DNA of 64,000 nt from JAJYVT01 sp035534455 (GTDB taxonomy: Bacteria > Actinomycetota > Acidimicrobiia > Acidimicrobiales > RAAP-2). The notes under the pieces are model-generated. The model worked only from the letters and a program-made list of their open reading frames with translations. It ran no database searches and was not told the origin of the DNA. Below, in pieces: positions 19,496 to 28,518 of the stretch. Position 1 is the first letter of the stretch. Each line of letters begins with the position of its first letter. A program made the translations under genes and the position numbers. The stretch spans positions 21,396 through 85,395 of the forward strand of contig DATLRV010000011.1 of assembly GCA_035534455.1 (NCBI GenBank). The letters are read 5' to 3'.

Positions 19496-20823
19496 GCCGA
19501 AGGTCCCTCGCTCGGGCCGAGTCCGACGGCAGGTTCACCAGGCTCGCCGAGCTCGGTGCCGCGGTCGAGGACGGGGACGTCGGCGACCCCGGCGCCGGCG
19601 CCGGCGAGCCGCCGGGCGCCCCCGACGGCACCGGGCCCGGGCGGCGAGCGGCGCGCACACGCGCGCGCTCGCCCCGGAGGCGACGCGTCCGAAACGGGAT
19701 CCTCCTCGTCCTCGCCGCGCTGTTGGCCTGGGTGGGGGTCTCGTTGGGTTCGGCGCTCGCCAACCCGATGCTCGGCAACTCGGTGTCGGCGCGCGGGGCC
19801 GAGTGGGTGCGCGAGCACGGGGGCTCGTCGATCGTGAACTGGATCGAGAACGAGTGGTACCGGCACCACGGCCCGAAAGTCGGCGGCGCGCCGCCCGCGG
19901 GTGCCATCAAGCAGCCGACCAGCCCGCCGGCGGGCGCGACATCCTCGCGGGTGCCGCACCTCCCGGAGCCGAAGCCGATCGCCCCGTTCGTGGCGAAGGC
20001 CATAGCGGGAGAGGGAGAGTGGTCACCTGCGGGCAGGCTCGTCGACGGGGTCCCCGCCGTCTACGAGACCACGCTCCGGCCGGACGCCGTCCACACGAGC
20101 TACGTGGTCGGGGTCGCCTGGATGGACACCAAGCTCCTCCGCGCGACCCTGTACTCGGGGAGCGAGATCCCCGGCGGTGGCCCGTACACCCACACCGCGC
20201 CGGTCCTCCCGCTGGCGTCGCAGAGGCTCGTCGCGGCGTTCAATGCCGGCTTCTTGATGTCCTCGGCCAACGGGGGCTACTACACCGACGGCAAGACGAT
20301 CATCCCCTTGCGCAACGGCGCCGCGTCCTTCGTCGTCTACAAGAACGGCAGTGCCGCCGTCGGATCGTGGGGCGCGACAGTGTCGATGACGCCGTCCGTG
20401 GTGTCGGTTCGCCAGAACCTCGACCTTCTCGTCGAGCACGGAAAGCCGGTTGCCGGCCTCACAGCGACAACAACGACGCGCTGGGGTGCGACCCTCGGAA
20501 ACGCCGTGTTCGTCTGGCGATCCGGCCTCGGCATCACCGCCAATGGCGCACTCGTGTACGTCGGCGGTCCAGGGTTGAACATCACGGACCTCGCCGACAT
20601 CCTGGCGCGGGCCGGTTGCGTGCGAGCCATGGAGCTCGACATCAACACGACATGGGTGAACCTCACCACGTACACGCCCGCGACGCCGAACGGCCAGGCG
20701 AGCGACGCCAACGGCACGGAGCTGCTCCCGCAGATGCAGGGCACGCCCGCGCGGTACTTCCAGGACTGGTGGGCGCGGGACTTCATCACGATGTCGGCGG
20801 CGCCCCCGCGCCGCGCGTCGTAG
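19492..20823 (+). CDS. membrane-anchored phosphodiester glycosidase-domain protein (NAGPA/DUF2233 type)
   Basis: 443 residues. A charged cytoplasmic N terminus (about 60 residues, Arg-rich just before the membrane) is followed by one transmembrane segment ('GILLVLAALLAWVGVSLGSA'); the rest is outside. The exported domain shows the family pattern 'AAFNAGFLMSSANGGYYTDG', and the late 'GCVRAMELDINTTW' that forms the active-site pocket. Relatives remove GlcNAc from phosphodiesters; here a wall or extracellular polymer target is possible. It is coupled to the DUF4405-like gene. Confidence 0.82.
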   Translation: MSRRSLARAESDGRFTRLAELGAAVEDGDVGDPGAGAGEPPGAPDGTGPGRRAARTRARSPRRRRVRNGILLVLAALLAWVGVSLGSALANPMLGNSVSARGAEWVREHGGSSIVNWIENEWYRHHGPKVGGAPPAGAIKQPTSPPAGATSSRVPHLPEPKPIAPFVAKAIAGEGEWSPAGRLVDGVPAVYETTLRPDAVHTSYVVGVAWMDTKLLRATLYSGSEIPGGGPYTHTAPVLPLASQRLVAAFNAGFLMSSANGGYYTDGKTIIPLRNGAASFVVYKNGSAAVGSWGATVSMTPSVVSVRQNLDLLVEHGKPVAGLTATTTTRWGATLGNAVFVWRSGLGITANGALVYVGGPGLNITDLADILARAGCVRAMELDINTTWVNLTTYTPATPNGQASDANGTELLPQMQGTPARYFQDWWARDFITMSAAPPRRAS

Positions 20824-20965
20824 TCACCCGTCGGCCCGGAGCCACGCCCCCACCCCGCCCGCGAGGCTCGTCGCCGGCCCGACGGCGGTAGCCGGCGCAC
20901 GGTGGTGCATACCCGCGGTGCCCCCATCGAGGGAACGCGAACGTCACCTTGGTACGCTCTGGGAG

Positions 20966-21775
20966 GTGGGGTCCGCCCGCGGCCTGTTGCACGAGGACGA
21001 GGAGCTCCTCGCAGAGGTTCGCCCCCATCCGGTCGTCGTGGTCGGCCCGGTCCTGCTCCTCCTCGTCGCGCTCGCCGGTGCGGCCACGATCGCGATCCGC
21101 TATCCCGGCGCGCCCGTGGTCGTCGCCTGGCTGCTCGCCGCGATGGTCGTCCTCCCCGGGCTGTGGGCGGGGGCACGTCTGTTGCGGTGGCGGTCCGTGC
21201 GGTTCCTCGTGACGACGACCCGGCTCCTGTACCGCCGTGGCGTGCTCGGACGCGACGTGGTCCAGCTGCGTCTCCAGCGGGTGGCCGAGGTCCACTGCAC
21301 CCAGTCGCCCGGCGCACGCCTCATCGGCACGGGCCGCCTGGTCTTCGAGGTCGCCGGCGGTGACGGGCCGCTCGTCGTCGAGGACGTGCGATGGCCCCGG
21401 CGGCTCCAGCGGGTGATCACGGCGCAGCTCGACCGGCTCGACGTTCCCTATCCGCACCCGGGGTACGACCGCTTCGACCGCTTCGACCGCTTCGACCGCT
21501 ACGACGTCGTGGCGGCCGCAGCGCCGCCCGGCGATCGGACGGCCCCCGGTTCCCGGGGCTCCTGGGCGGCGGCGGGCACGCCCCGGCGACGGTCACGGCG
21601 CGAGGGGAGCACCCGCCGGTGGACGGACACGCCGCCGCACGGTGTCGTCTTCGACGACGAGGACGGGCGGACGGTGCCCCGCCAGATCCTCCAGCTCGAC
21701 GAGCTCCGCCGGCGCGGCATCCTGTCGGAGGACGAGTTCGCGGCCAAGAAGGCCGAGCTCCTTGACCGACTGTGA
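20966..21775 (+). CDS. PH-domain membrane protein with C-terminal SHOCT motif
   Basis: 269 residues from a GTG that follows a -10 box (TACGCT, 20953-20958) by 7 nt, so the mRNA is probably leaderless. Two membrane helices (about residues 22-65) precede a bacterial PH-like domain (DUF304/YdbS type: 'VRFLVTTTRLLYRRGVLGRD'). After it come four 3-residue repeats (Asp-Arg-Phe/Tyr, 21467-21502, 9-nt units), a basic linker, and a C-terminal SHOCT motif 'LDELRRRGILSEDEFAAKK', an oligomerisation helix pair. Cellular role unknown. Confidence 0.8.
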   Translation: MGSARGLLHEDEELLAEVRPHPVVVVGPVLLLLVALAGAATIAIRYPGAPVVVAWLLAAMVVLPGLWAGARLLRWRSVRFLVTTTRLLYRRGVLGRDVVQLRLQRVAEVHCTQSPGARLIGTGRLVFEVAGGDGPLVVEDVRWPRRLQRVITAQLDRLDVPYPHPGYDRFDRFDRFDRYDVVAAAAPPGDRTAPGSRGSWAAAGTPRRRSRREGSTRRWTDTPPHGVVFDDEDGRTVPRQILQLDELRRRGILSEDEFAAKKAELLDRL

Positions 21776-21803
21776 TCCGGCGTCCCTGACGCCGCCCACC
21801 CGG

Positions 21804-22313
21804 ATGGCTGACCGGCCGGAGCTCGAGCGCCTCGTCGCGGTCCCGACCGGCGCGCACCCTCGTGCGGCGGTCGACGTGGACGGGTGGGACCTCGGCGGAA
21901 GGCCGAAGTACCTGCGCCTCACCGCACCGGGGTGCTGGACGCTCCTGCTGTTCCTCGGCGCACACTGTGACGGTTGCCTGCCGTTCTGGGCGGTGCCCGG
22001 TGCGCCTGCGTCCTGTGGCCTCGCACCGCAGGACGTCGCGGCGGTGGTGACCCGCGGCCCGGCGCACGAGGCGCTGGACCGGCTCGCGATCCTCACCGCG
22101 GACCATCCCGAGGCGGCCGACGGGCTCGTCATGTCCGATGCGGCGTGGCTCGCTTACGGCGTGCTCGGGGCGCCGTTCTTCGTCCTGCTCGACGGCACCG
22201 CCGTGGTGACCGAAGGGGTCGCGTGGAGCCACGAGCAGGTGGCGGCCGACGTCGGGAGAGCGAGACGGCGAGGGGGCCGGGAGGCGGACGGCTCCCCGCG
22301 CGCGCGACGCTGA
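21804..22313 (+). CDS. thioredoxin-fold protein with CxxC
   Basis: 169 residues from ATG. 'LLLFLGAHCDGCLPFW' gives a Cys-x-x-Cys at the usual thioredoxin place, and 'YGVLGAPFFVLLDG' matches the cis-Pro region. A TTG at 21762, overlapping the upstream gene and behind GAAGG, would add 14 residues. It is cytoplasmic (no signal). Probably a thiol-disulfide or peroxide-related protein; partner unknown. Confidence 0.7.
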   Translation: MADRPELERLVAVPTGAHPRAAVDVDGWDLGGRPKYLRLTAPGCWTLLLFLGAHCDGCLPFWAVPGAPASCGLAPQDVAAVVTRGPAHEALDRLAILTADHPEAADGLVMSDAAWLAYGVLGAPFFVLLDGTAVVTEGVAWSHEQVAADVGRARRRGGREADGSPRARR

Positions 22314-22321
22314 GCGGTCGA

Positions 22322-22729
22322 ATGGACTCCGAGCTCTTCTCGGTCCGGACCGGCGACCGGACCGTCACCGACGTCACCTCGATCGTCGCCGCCTTCTGCA
22401 AGCGTCGGGGAGACGGCCTCTGCCACGTCCTCGCACCCCACGCGACTGCGGGGCTCGCGCTCATGGAGACCGGCTCGGGGTCCGAGCTGGACCTCGCCGA
22501 GCTGCTCGAGCGGCTCCTGCCACGAGACGACCGCTACAGGCACCGGCACGGCTCGACCGGTCACGGGGCCGACCACCTCCTTCCGGTGCTCGTGCCACCG
22601 TCCCTCTCACTCCCGGTCGCAGACGGCCGACTGCTTCTCGGCACCTGGCAGTCGGTGGTGCTGGTCGACACGAACCCGGACAACCCCGACCGCCAGCTCC
22701 GCTGCACCTGGCTGGCAGCCACGTCGTGA
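22322..22729 (+). CDS. YjbQ/UPF0047 family protein
   Basis: 135 residues, close to the family length (about 130-140). Typical motifs are 'HVLAPHATAGLALMETG', 'HRHGSTGHGADHL' with several His residues, and 'LGTWQSVVLVDTN'. Family members have weak thiamine-phosphate synthase activity and bind metal; the true role is unsettled. It starts 8 bp after the thioredoxin-like gene. Confidence 0.88.
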   Translation: MDSELFSVRTGDRTVTDVTSIVAAFCKRRGDGLCHVLAPHATAGLALMETGSGSELDLAELLERLLPRDDRYRHRHGSTGHGADHLLPVLVPPSLSLPVADGRLLLGTWQSVVLVDTNPDNPDRQLRCTWLAATS

Positions 22730-22841
22730 GCGTGCGCCCTGTCGCCGACGACCCGACTGGCGGTGTCACAACCCTGCGTCATGCTGGCTCCGACGAGCGA
22801 CGGAGAGCGGCACGGCCGGTGCCGGGCGAAAGGGGACGGCG

Positions 22842-23039
22842 ATGGAGACGATCACGGTGGAGTGCGACTCCTGCCTCATGCGGGGGTCGGACGCGTGTGA
22901 CGACTGCGTTGTCACGTTCCTTCTCGGGCGCGAGCCGGACGACGCGGTCGTCATCGACGCCGACGAGGCCCGGGCCATGCGGATGCTCGAGCAGGCGGGG
23001 CTGCTCCCGACCCTCAAGTTCCAGGGCCGCGCGGGCTGA
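22842..23039 (+). CDS. small conserved protein with two CxxC pairs
   Basis: 65 residues with Cys8, Cys11, Cys19 and Cys22 in the first third, arranged like a small zinc ribbon or redox knuckle, then an acidic middle and a short helix 'ARAMRMLEQAGLL'. A strong AAAGGGG site lies before the ATG. It ends 18 bp before the mannosyltransferase gene and is probably in its operon. No function can be named. Confidence 0.75.
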   Translation: METITVECDSCLMRGSDACDDCVVTFLLGREPDDAVVIDADEARAMRMLEQAGLLPTLKFQGRAG

Positions 23040-23057
23040 CGCGCCGGTGGGGCGGCC

Positions 23058-24221
23058 ATGACCCCACCGAGACACCTGCTGGTCACGAACGACTTCCCTC
23101 CGAAGGTCGGCGGGATCCAGGCCTACCTCTGGGAGCTGTGGCGCCGGCTCGACCCCGCGAGTTTCGTCGTGCTCACGGCACGCTCCGCCCCGGATGCCGC
23201 GGCCTTCGACGCTGTGGCCGCCGCCCAAGGCATCCGGATCGAGCGCGTGGACGCTCGTCTCCTCTACTTCCCGACCCCTCGCGCGTACGCCGCGATCAGC
23301 TCGCTCGCTTCCGAGGTCGGTGCATCGCTCGTCCTCCTCGACCCGGTGCTGCCCCTCGGGTTGCTCGGGCCGCGGCTCGGCGTCCCCTACGGCGTCGTGC
23401 TGCACGGCGCGGAGGTCGCCGTCCCGGCTCGCCTCCCGGTCACTCGCGGCCTCCTCGGCCGCGTCCTTGGCGGAGCGTCGCTCGTGGTCGCGGCGGGACG
23501 GTATCCGGGTGCCCAGGCGGACCGGGCGCTCGGGCAGGGGGCGACCGGCCCAGGGCCTCGGCGTGTCGAGGTGCCGCCGGGTGTGGACTGCGCCAAGTTC
23601 TCCCCGCTGTCCGCCGGCGAGCGGGACGCGGCACGTGTCCGGCTCGGTCTCCCGCTCGGCGGGCCGTTGGTCGCGAGCGTCAGCCGGCTCGTGCCGCGGA
23701 AGGGCATGGACGTCCTCATCGACGCCGTGCACCGGTTGCGGGTCTCGTTCCCCGATCTCGTCCTGGCGATCGCGGGCACCGGGAGGGACGGGCAACGGCT
23801 CGTCGCCCAGGCGCGGCGGCTGGGGGCGCCGGTGCGGTTCCTCGGCCAGGTGAGCGAGGAGGACAAGGAGTCGCTGGTCGCGTCGGCCGACGTGTTCGCC
23901 ATGGCGTGCCGGCGCCGATGGCTCGGGCTCGAGGAGGAGGGTTTCGGCATCGTCTTCCTCGAGGCCGCCGCCGCCGGGACGCCGCAGGTCGCCGGCGACA
24001 GCGGCGGCGCCGCCGAGGCGGTGGACGACGGCATCACCGGCGTGGTCGTCCACCGGCCGCAGGATGCCGGCGCCGTCGCGGCGGCGCTCCGGCGGCTGCT
24101 CGCCGACGCGGACGAACGCCGCCTGATGGGCGAGGCCGCGCGCGAGAGGGCGTGCCGCTCGTTCGACTACGGCGCACTCGCGGGAAAGCTGGCCGCTGCC
24201 CTTGCGGAAGTGCAAGGCTGA
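23058..24221 (+). CDS. GT4 glycosyltransferase, PimB'-like phosphatidylinositol mannosyltransferase
   Basis: 387 residues, GT-B fold. 'LLVTNDFPPKVGGIQAYL' at the N terminus and 'VEVPPGVDCAKFSPL', 'SRLVPRKGMDVLIDAV' and 'EEEGFGIVFLEAAAAGTPQV' (nucleotide-sugar donor site) closely follow the actinobacterial PimB' (Rv2188c) group, which adds mannose to phosphatidylinositol monomannoside using GDP-mannose. The neighbours downstream (SRPBCC, glucokinase, PlsC, FadD15) match the region around Rv2188c, supporting the assignment. Substrate not provable from sequence. Confidence 0.82.
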   Translation: MTPPRHLLVTNDFPPKVGGIQAYLWELWRRLDPASFVVLTARSAPDAAAFDAVAAAQGIRIERVDARLLYFPTPRAYAAISSLASEVGASLVLLDPVLPLGLLGPRLGVPYGVVLHGAEVAVPARLPVTRGLLGRVLGGASLVVAAGRYPGAQADRALGQGATGPGPRRVEVPPGVDCAKFSPLSAGERDAARVRLGLPLGGPLVASVSRLVPRKGMDVLIDAVHRLRVSFPDLVLAIAGTGRDGQRLVAQARRLGAPVRFLGQVSEEDKESLVASADVFAMACRRRWLGLEEEGFGIVFLEAAAAGTPQVAGDSGGAAEAVDDGITGVVVHRPQDAGAVAAALRRLLADADERRLMGEAARERACRSFDYGALAGKLAAALAEVQG

Positions 24222-24259
24222 CCGGACCTGCACGAGACGGGGCGATGGGAGGGACGAGG

Positions 24260-24703
24260 GTGGCGGAACAGGCCACGGAGCACACCACGGTGTCGGCACC
24301 GCCCGAGCGGTGCTACGCGGTCGTGACCGACATCGAGCGCTATCCCGAATGGGTGGCCGACATCAAGCAGGTCACCGTCGACCGCCGGGACGAGGACGGC
24401 CGCCCGCTGCTCTGCACCTTCCGCGCCGCGGCATTCGGTCGGAGCACGAGCTACACGCTCGAGTACGACTACACCGAGGCGCCCCATGTGCTTGCATGGC
24501 GCCAGACCCGAGGGGACATCACCACCAAGCTCGACGGCAGGTACGTGTTCGAGCCGGCCATCGCAGGGGGGACGGACGTGACCTACCACCTCGAGGTCGA
24601 GCTGCGGGTCCCCATACCGGGCTTCATCAAGTTGCGGGCGGCGAGCCGCATCATGTCCACCGCCCTCCGGGAGCTGAAGGCGCGCGTCGAGTCGGCGGCA
24701 TGA
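24260..24703 (+). CDS. SRPBCC (START-like) lipid-binding-fold protein
   Basis: 147 residues, similar in plan to mycobacterial TB16.3 (Rv2185c): 'VSAPPERCYAVVTDIERYPEW', 'KLDGRYVFEP' and 'VTYHLEVELRVPIPGFIK'. The fold forms a deep hydrophobic pocket; ligand unknown. The GTG start is chosen because GGAGGG precedes it by 7 nt; an ATG five codons earlier is an alternative. It lies between the mannosyltransferase and glucokinase genes. Confidence 0.83.
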   Translation: MAEQATEHTTVSAPPERCYAVVTDIERYPEWVADIKQVTVDRRDEDGRPLLCTFRAAAFGRSTSYTLEYDYTEAPHVLAWRQTRGDITTKLDGRYVFEPAIAGGTDVTYHLEVELRVPIPGFIKLRAASRIMSTALRELKARVESAA

Positions 24704-24707
24704 CCCC

Positions 24708-25772
24708 GTGACCGGCCCGGCGGCCGGCGAGGTGGCCTACGGGGTGGACGTCGGCGGGACGAAGATCCTGGGTGTCGCGCTCGGCGCGAACGGCGAGGTT
24801 TTGGCCCAGCACCGGGTCGCGACGCCGCACCAGGCCGCGGCGACGGCCGCCCGGGGTCAGCCCGGAGGGGCCGCGCGACCCGGGGCCGGCGGACACCCGG
24901 GCGAGGCGGTGGCCGACGCCGTCGTCGGCCTCCTCGTCCAGCTCCACGGTGATCTCGGCGCAGATGACGCCCTTGCGACGGCGCCGATCGGCGTCGGGAT
25001 CGCCGGCCTGGTCGACACGGCCGGCGTGCTGCGGTTCTCGCCCAACCTCGCCGCGGCGACGGGCGCGGACGTGGCCCGGCTCGTGGCGGCACGGCTCGGG
25101 ACCCACCCCGGCGGCGCCGCGCCGGCGCACAACGACGCCAAGTGCGCCGCCTTCGCCGAGCTCGTCTTGGGCGCCGCCCGCGGGATGCGTGACGGGCTGG
25201 TGATCACGCTCGGCACCGGGATCGGTGGGGCGCAGATCGTGCACGGGCGGGTCCGCGCGGGCGCGCACGGCTTCGGGGGTGAGTTCGGCCACATCGTGGT
25301 CGACCCCAACGGTCCTCCGTGCCCGTGCGGGAACCGCGGGTGCTGGGAGCGCTACGCCTCGGGTGGAGGCCTGGCGCGCCTGGCAAGGGAGTCCGCGTTC
25401 GCCGGAACGCTCCGCGAGCCGGTCCGGCTCGCCGGGGGCGACCCCGAGCACGTCACCGGCGAGCACGTGGCCGCCGCGGCCGCGGCGGGGGACCCGGACG
25501 CCCTGCGCGTGATGGCCGAGCTCGGCTGGTGGGTGGGCCTCGGGCTCGCCAACCTCGTCGCGGCGTTCGACCCGGAGTGGATCGTGCTCGGCGGCGGGCT
25601 CGGCCACGCCGGGGAGATGCTGCTCGGGCCGGCGCGCGGGGCGCTCGCAGCGCTCGTCGAGGGCGGGGGGGCCCGTGGCACGGTGCCCGTCGTCGAAGCG
25701 GGGCTCGGGGAGCAGGCGGGCGCGGTCGGCGCGGCGCTCGCCGCCCGCCACGGGTCCCTCGACCTCTCCTGA
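24708..25772 (+). CDS. ROK-family glucokinase
   Basis: 354 residues. ATP motif 'YGVDVGGTKILGVAL', sugar-binding 'GEFGHIVVD', and the ROK zinc site 'CPCGNRGCWERYASG' are present. Actinobacterial enzymes of this type (Streptomyces GlkA) phosphorylate glucose and can mediate glucose repression. A Gly/Pro/Ala-rich insert of about 20 residues lies near residue 55. The GTG start is 4 nt after the SRPBCC stop. Confidence 0.9.
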   Translation: MTGPAAGEVAYGVDVGGTKILGVALGANGEVLAQHRVATPHQAAATAARGQPGGAARPGAGGHPGEAVADAVVGLLVQLHGDLGADDALATAPIGVGIAGLVDTAGVLRFSPNLAAATGADVARLVAARLGTHPGGAAPAHNDAKCAAFAELVLGAARGMRDGLVITLGTGIGGAQIVHGRVRAGAHGFGGEFGHIVVDPNGPPCPCGNRGCWERYASGGGLARLARESAFAGTLREPVRLAGGDPEHVTGEHVAAAAAAGDPDALRVMAELGWWVGLGLANLVAAFDPEWIVLGGGLGHAGEMLLGPARGALAALVEGGGARGTVPVVEAGLGEQAGAVGAALAARHGSLDLS

Positions 25773-25783
25773 AGGGACCGCGT

Positions 25784-26476
25784 GTGAGGACCGGCCTCCT
25801 TCTCCCGATCTTCCAGGACGACGCGAGGCGGGCGTTGGATGCCGCACGGCGCGCGGAGGACGCCGGGGTCGACGGAGTCTTCTGCTACGACCACGTCTGG
25901 CCGATGGGGCAGCCCGGCCGCCCCGCGCTCGCGCCGTTCCCCGTGCTCTCCCTGGTCGCGACCCGCACGGAGCGCGTCGCAGTGGGGCCCCTCGTGGCGC
26001 GGGTCGGGCTGGTCCCCGACCGGGTCCTCCTGGGCCAGTTCGCCGCGCTCCGTGCCATCGCCCCGGGAAGGGTCATCGCAGCGATGGGCACCGGCGACCG
26101 GCTGAGCGCGGGGGAGAACGAGGCGTACGGCGTCGAGTTCGAGGTGGCCGCCCGGCGCCGGGCGCGCCTGGCGCGTTGCGTGCGATCCGCACTCGACATG
26201 GGCCTCGTCACCTGGGTCGGCGACGGCTCGGCGAGCACCCGGCGGATCGCCGCGGACGAGGGCGCGGCACTGAATCTGTGGGACGCGACCGTCGCCGACG
26301 TCCGCGACGAGGCACGACGTGCGGAGGTGACCTGGGCTGGGCCGGTCACCGGCCCGCTCGCGCCGGCGGTCGGACGGCTCGCCGGCGCCGGCGCCACCTG
26401 GGCGGTGTTCGCCTGGCCGGTCGACGTCGACGAGCTCGCCGCGGCGGGCCGCGCCGCGTCGTCTGGTGGCGCCTGA
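25784..26476 (+). CDS. short LLM-class oxidoreductase
   Basis: 230 residues, shorter than usual LLM enzymes (about 290-340). It starts at the GTG 6 nt after AAGGGA and shows 'VDGVFCYDHVWPMGQPGRPALAPF' (read in two halves), 'ATRTERVAVGPLVARVGL' and 'GRVIAAMGTGDRLSAGENEAYG'. The central flavin/F420 barrel is present but the C-terminal region is trimmed. Last gene of the plus-strand run starting at 22842. Confidence 0.75.
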   Translation: MRTGLLLPIFQDDARRALDAARRAEDAGVDGVFCYDHVWPMGQPGRPALAPFPVLSLVATRTERVAVGPLVARVGLVPDRVLLGQFAALRAIAPGRVIAAMGTGDRLSAGENEAYGVEFEVAARRRARLARCVRSALDMGLVTWVGDGSASTRRIAADEGAALNLWDATVADVRDEARRAEVTWAGPVTGPLAPAVGRLAGAGATWAVFAWPVDVDELAAAGRAASSGGA

Positions 26477-26499
26477 GGGGCCCCGGGCAGACCGCCCTC

Positions 26500-27723
26500 T
26501 CAGTGGTGGGCACGGAAGGCGGACTCCGCCGCGGCGACGTCCCCGAGGAGGTTGCCGAGCACCAGGTTCACGTCGTCGGCGTGATAGCCGAAGGCCGGCC
26601 CCTGTGTCTCGGCCACCACGGGACGACCTGTGCCGCTCGCGTGGTCGATCTGGAGCCAGGTCGCGCCGCCCGCGTGCGCGCAGTGCGCGGTGTAGAGCCC
26701 GGGGAACGTCACCCACGGCGTCGAGGGGGCGGGGGAGAGCGTCGGCACCTGGGCTGCGGCGAAGTACGGGTCGAGTCCCGCGGTCCCGCCGCCGAGCGCC
26801 GCGGGATTCGTGCACGCGACCTCTTCTCCGTTCGACGCCCGCTCGCCGGCCTGGATGCTCACGCCCTCGCCTGGCCGGCCGAACGGCGATGCGGCGGGCG
26901 GCGCCGAGGGGAAGCTCGACCAGGCGATCGCACAACCCGTCTCTCCCGTCTTCGTGCACAGCGGGACGTGACGGAACGTCGCGCCGACAGTCCGCCCGGA
27001 CGGCACCTGGAGGTTCCCGCCCGCCAGGATGGCGACGAGGATCCGTGACCGCACGCCGGGCTCCACGTCGATCGCCTTGTGGATGAGGCGAACGAGGAGC
27101 GCGGCGCCCTGGGAGTGGCCGATGAGCACGATCGGCCTGCCGTCGTCGTCGTGCGCGAGAAAGTCGTGCCAGCCCGACAAGAGGCTGCGGTACGCGGTCG
27201 AGACAGCGCGGCGTGGGAGCCCGGCGATCCCGTCCTTCACGATGTCGCCGAGGGTGGTCTGGCGGTACATGGGCGCCCAGACGCTGCAGAGCTGGGAGAA
27301 CGGGGAGGCCTGGACGACCGCGGCGATGCGCTCGGCCGGCTGGACGACGAGGTTCGCGTTGTCGCTCGTCTCGCTGCTGACCGTCGGGTACACGTAGAAG
27401 CAGTCCACCCCCGACGGCGTGGGCGCCGCAGCGGTCTCCGTGGTGCGCGTGCCGTCCGCCGCCACGCTCGTGAGCGTGCGCTTCCCGACGCACGGGTCGT
27501 GCGCGAGGCCCGGCCGGCACAACCACACCGTCCGCGGGGAGTGGTGGCTGCTCGTGCCGAGGGTGCCGGCGTGGTGCGCCGTGGTGCCGCGGGTGGCGGC
27601 ACCCGCCGGCGCCGCCACGAGAGCCGCGAGCGCGAGTGCGGACGCGCCACACGACGCGGCGCCCGCTGCGGCCACGCGCCAGGCGGACCGCCCCGGCCCC
27701 CGCCGGCGGAAGGGTCGCCTCAC
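26500..27723 (-). CDS. exported alpha/beta hydrolase, DUF3089 (lysophospholipase-like)
   Basis: 407 residues. The GTG has an AGAGGAG site and overlaps the stop of the upstream small gene (GTGA). An Arg-rich n-region and Ala-rich core ending 'AAPAGAATRG' form a signal peptide. 'GVDCFYVYPTVS' opens the DUF3089 domain; 'IVLIGHSQGAALL' carries the catalytic Ser; a late 'YHADDVNLVLGNL' could carry the His. Several Cys residues suggest disulfides. Secreted esterase or lipase-like; substrate unknown. Confidence 0.82.
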   Translation of the reverse strand: MRRPFRRRGPGRSAWRVAAAGAASCGASALALAALVAAPAGAATRGTTAHHAGTLGTSSHHSPRTVWLCRPGLAHDPCVGKRTLTSVAADGTRTTETAAAPTPSGVDCFYVYPTVSSETSDNANLVVQPAERIAAVVQASPFSQLCSVWAPMYRQTTLGDIVKDGIAGLPRRAVSTAYRSLLSGWHDFLAHDDDGRPIVLIGHSQGAALLVRLIHKAIDVEPGVRSRILVAILAGGNLQVPSGRTVGATFRHVPLCTKTGETGCAIAWSSFPSAPPAASPFGRPGEGVSIQAGERASNGEEVACTNPAALGGGTAGLDPYFAAAQVPTLSPAPSTPWVTFPGLYTAHCAHAGGATWLQIDHASGTGRPVVAETQGPAFGYHADDVNLVLGNLLGDVAAAESAFRAHH

Positions 27724-27992
27724 GGTTGCTCCTCTTTCGCGGTGCCGGCGTGCATCGAACGGTCGTGCAGGTCGACGTGCGGCGAGGTCGTGCGACGTGC
27801 GCGTCCGAGCCGGTTGCGCACCACGCCCGACAAGATCAGCAGACCGAGGACGCCGACGATGCCGGCGCGAACGTCGCCGAGGGCGAAGAGCACGGCGCCG
27901 ACCGCCAGCATGGCGATGGCGACGACGATCCGCTGCCAGGTGGGCGCACGGGGAAGCCATGTGCGCAAGAAGGCGCCGGCGCCGACGTGCAT
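27720..27992 (-). CDS. small two-helix membrane protein
   Basis: 90 residues with two hydrophobic segments ('IVVAIAMLAVGAVLFALG' and 'AGIVGVLGLLILSGVV') and a charged C-terminal tail. Its ATG overlaps the stop of the MarR gene (TGATG) and its stop overlaps the hydrolase start, so marR, this gene and the hydrolase form one unit. I do not recognise the family. Confidence 0.65.
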   Translation of the reverse strand: MHVGAGAFLRTWLPRAPTWQRIVVAIAMLAVGAVLFALGDVRAGIVGVLGLLILSGVVRNRLGRARRTTSPHVDLHDRSMHAGTAKEEQP

Positions 27993-28444
27993 CACGCGCC
28001 CGCACGCGCGAGGACGGCCAGGGTTGCGACGGTGGTGTCCCACGCCTCGGCGCCGACCTCGGCGACGAAGGTGCGCTCGGTGGCACGTAGCGACGCGCGG
28101 ATCACCTCGACCGTACGGTCGCCTGTTGCCGTGAGCACGAGGTCGGTGCGGCGCCGGTCCGTCTCGTTCGGACGGCGCGCGACGTAGCCCTCCGCAGCGA
28201 GGGTGTCCACGACCTTGGAGATTGCCTGCTTGGTGACGCCCATCGCCCCCACGAGACCGCTCGCGTCCGTCGCCCCCGCTGCCAGGGCCATGAGCAGCCA
28301 GTAACCCGGCCGGGGGAGCCCGCCGAGCCCCGCATCCTCGAGCGCCGCCGCGACGGCGGTCCCGTACCGGGCGTTCACCCGGCGGAGCAGCCACGCCGCG
28401 GACCGGGGCTCCCCGCCGGTCGACGGGTGAGTGGTTAACATCAT
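27992..28444 (-). CDS. MarR-family transcriptional regulator
   Basis: 150 residues with a winged helix ('ASGLVGAMGVTKQAISKVVD' recognition region, then wing 'RRPNETDRRRTDLVLT'). It probably controls its own operon. A -10 box TAGACT (28454-28449) sits 4 or 7 nt before two adjacent ATGs (28444, 28441), so the mRNA may be leaderless; repeats of GTCAA flank the box and may be its operator. Confidence 0.85.
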   Translation of the reverse strand: MMLTTHPSTGGEPRSAAWLLRRVNARYGTAVAAALEDAGLGGLPRPGYWLLMALAAGATDASGLVGAMGVTKQAISKVVDTLAAEGYVARRPNETDRRRTDLVLTATGDRTVEVIRASLRATERTFVAEVGAEAWDTTVATLAVLARAGA

Positions 28445-28518
28445 TGACAGTCTACTTTGTTGACCACCATTTTGGGTGGACCGCTCGACGTCGACCGGTG
28501 TGCGGGCTGCGCGCGGGG

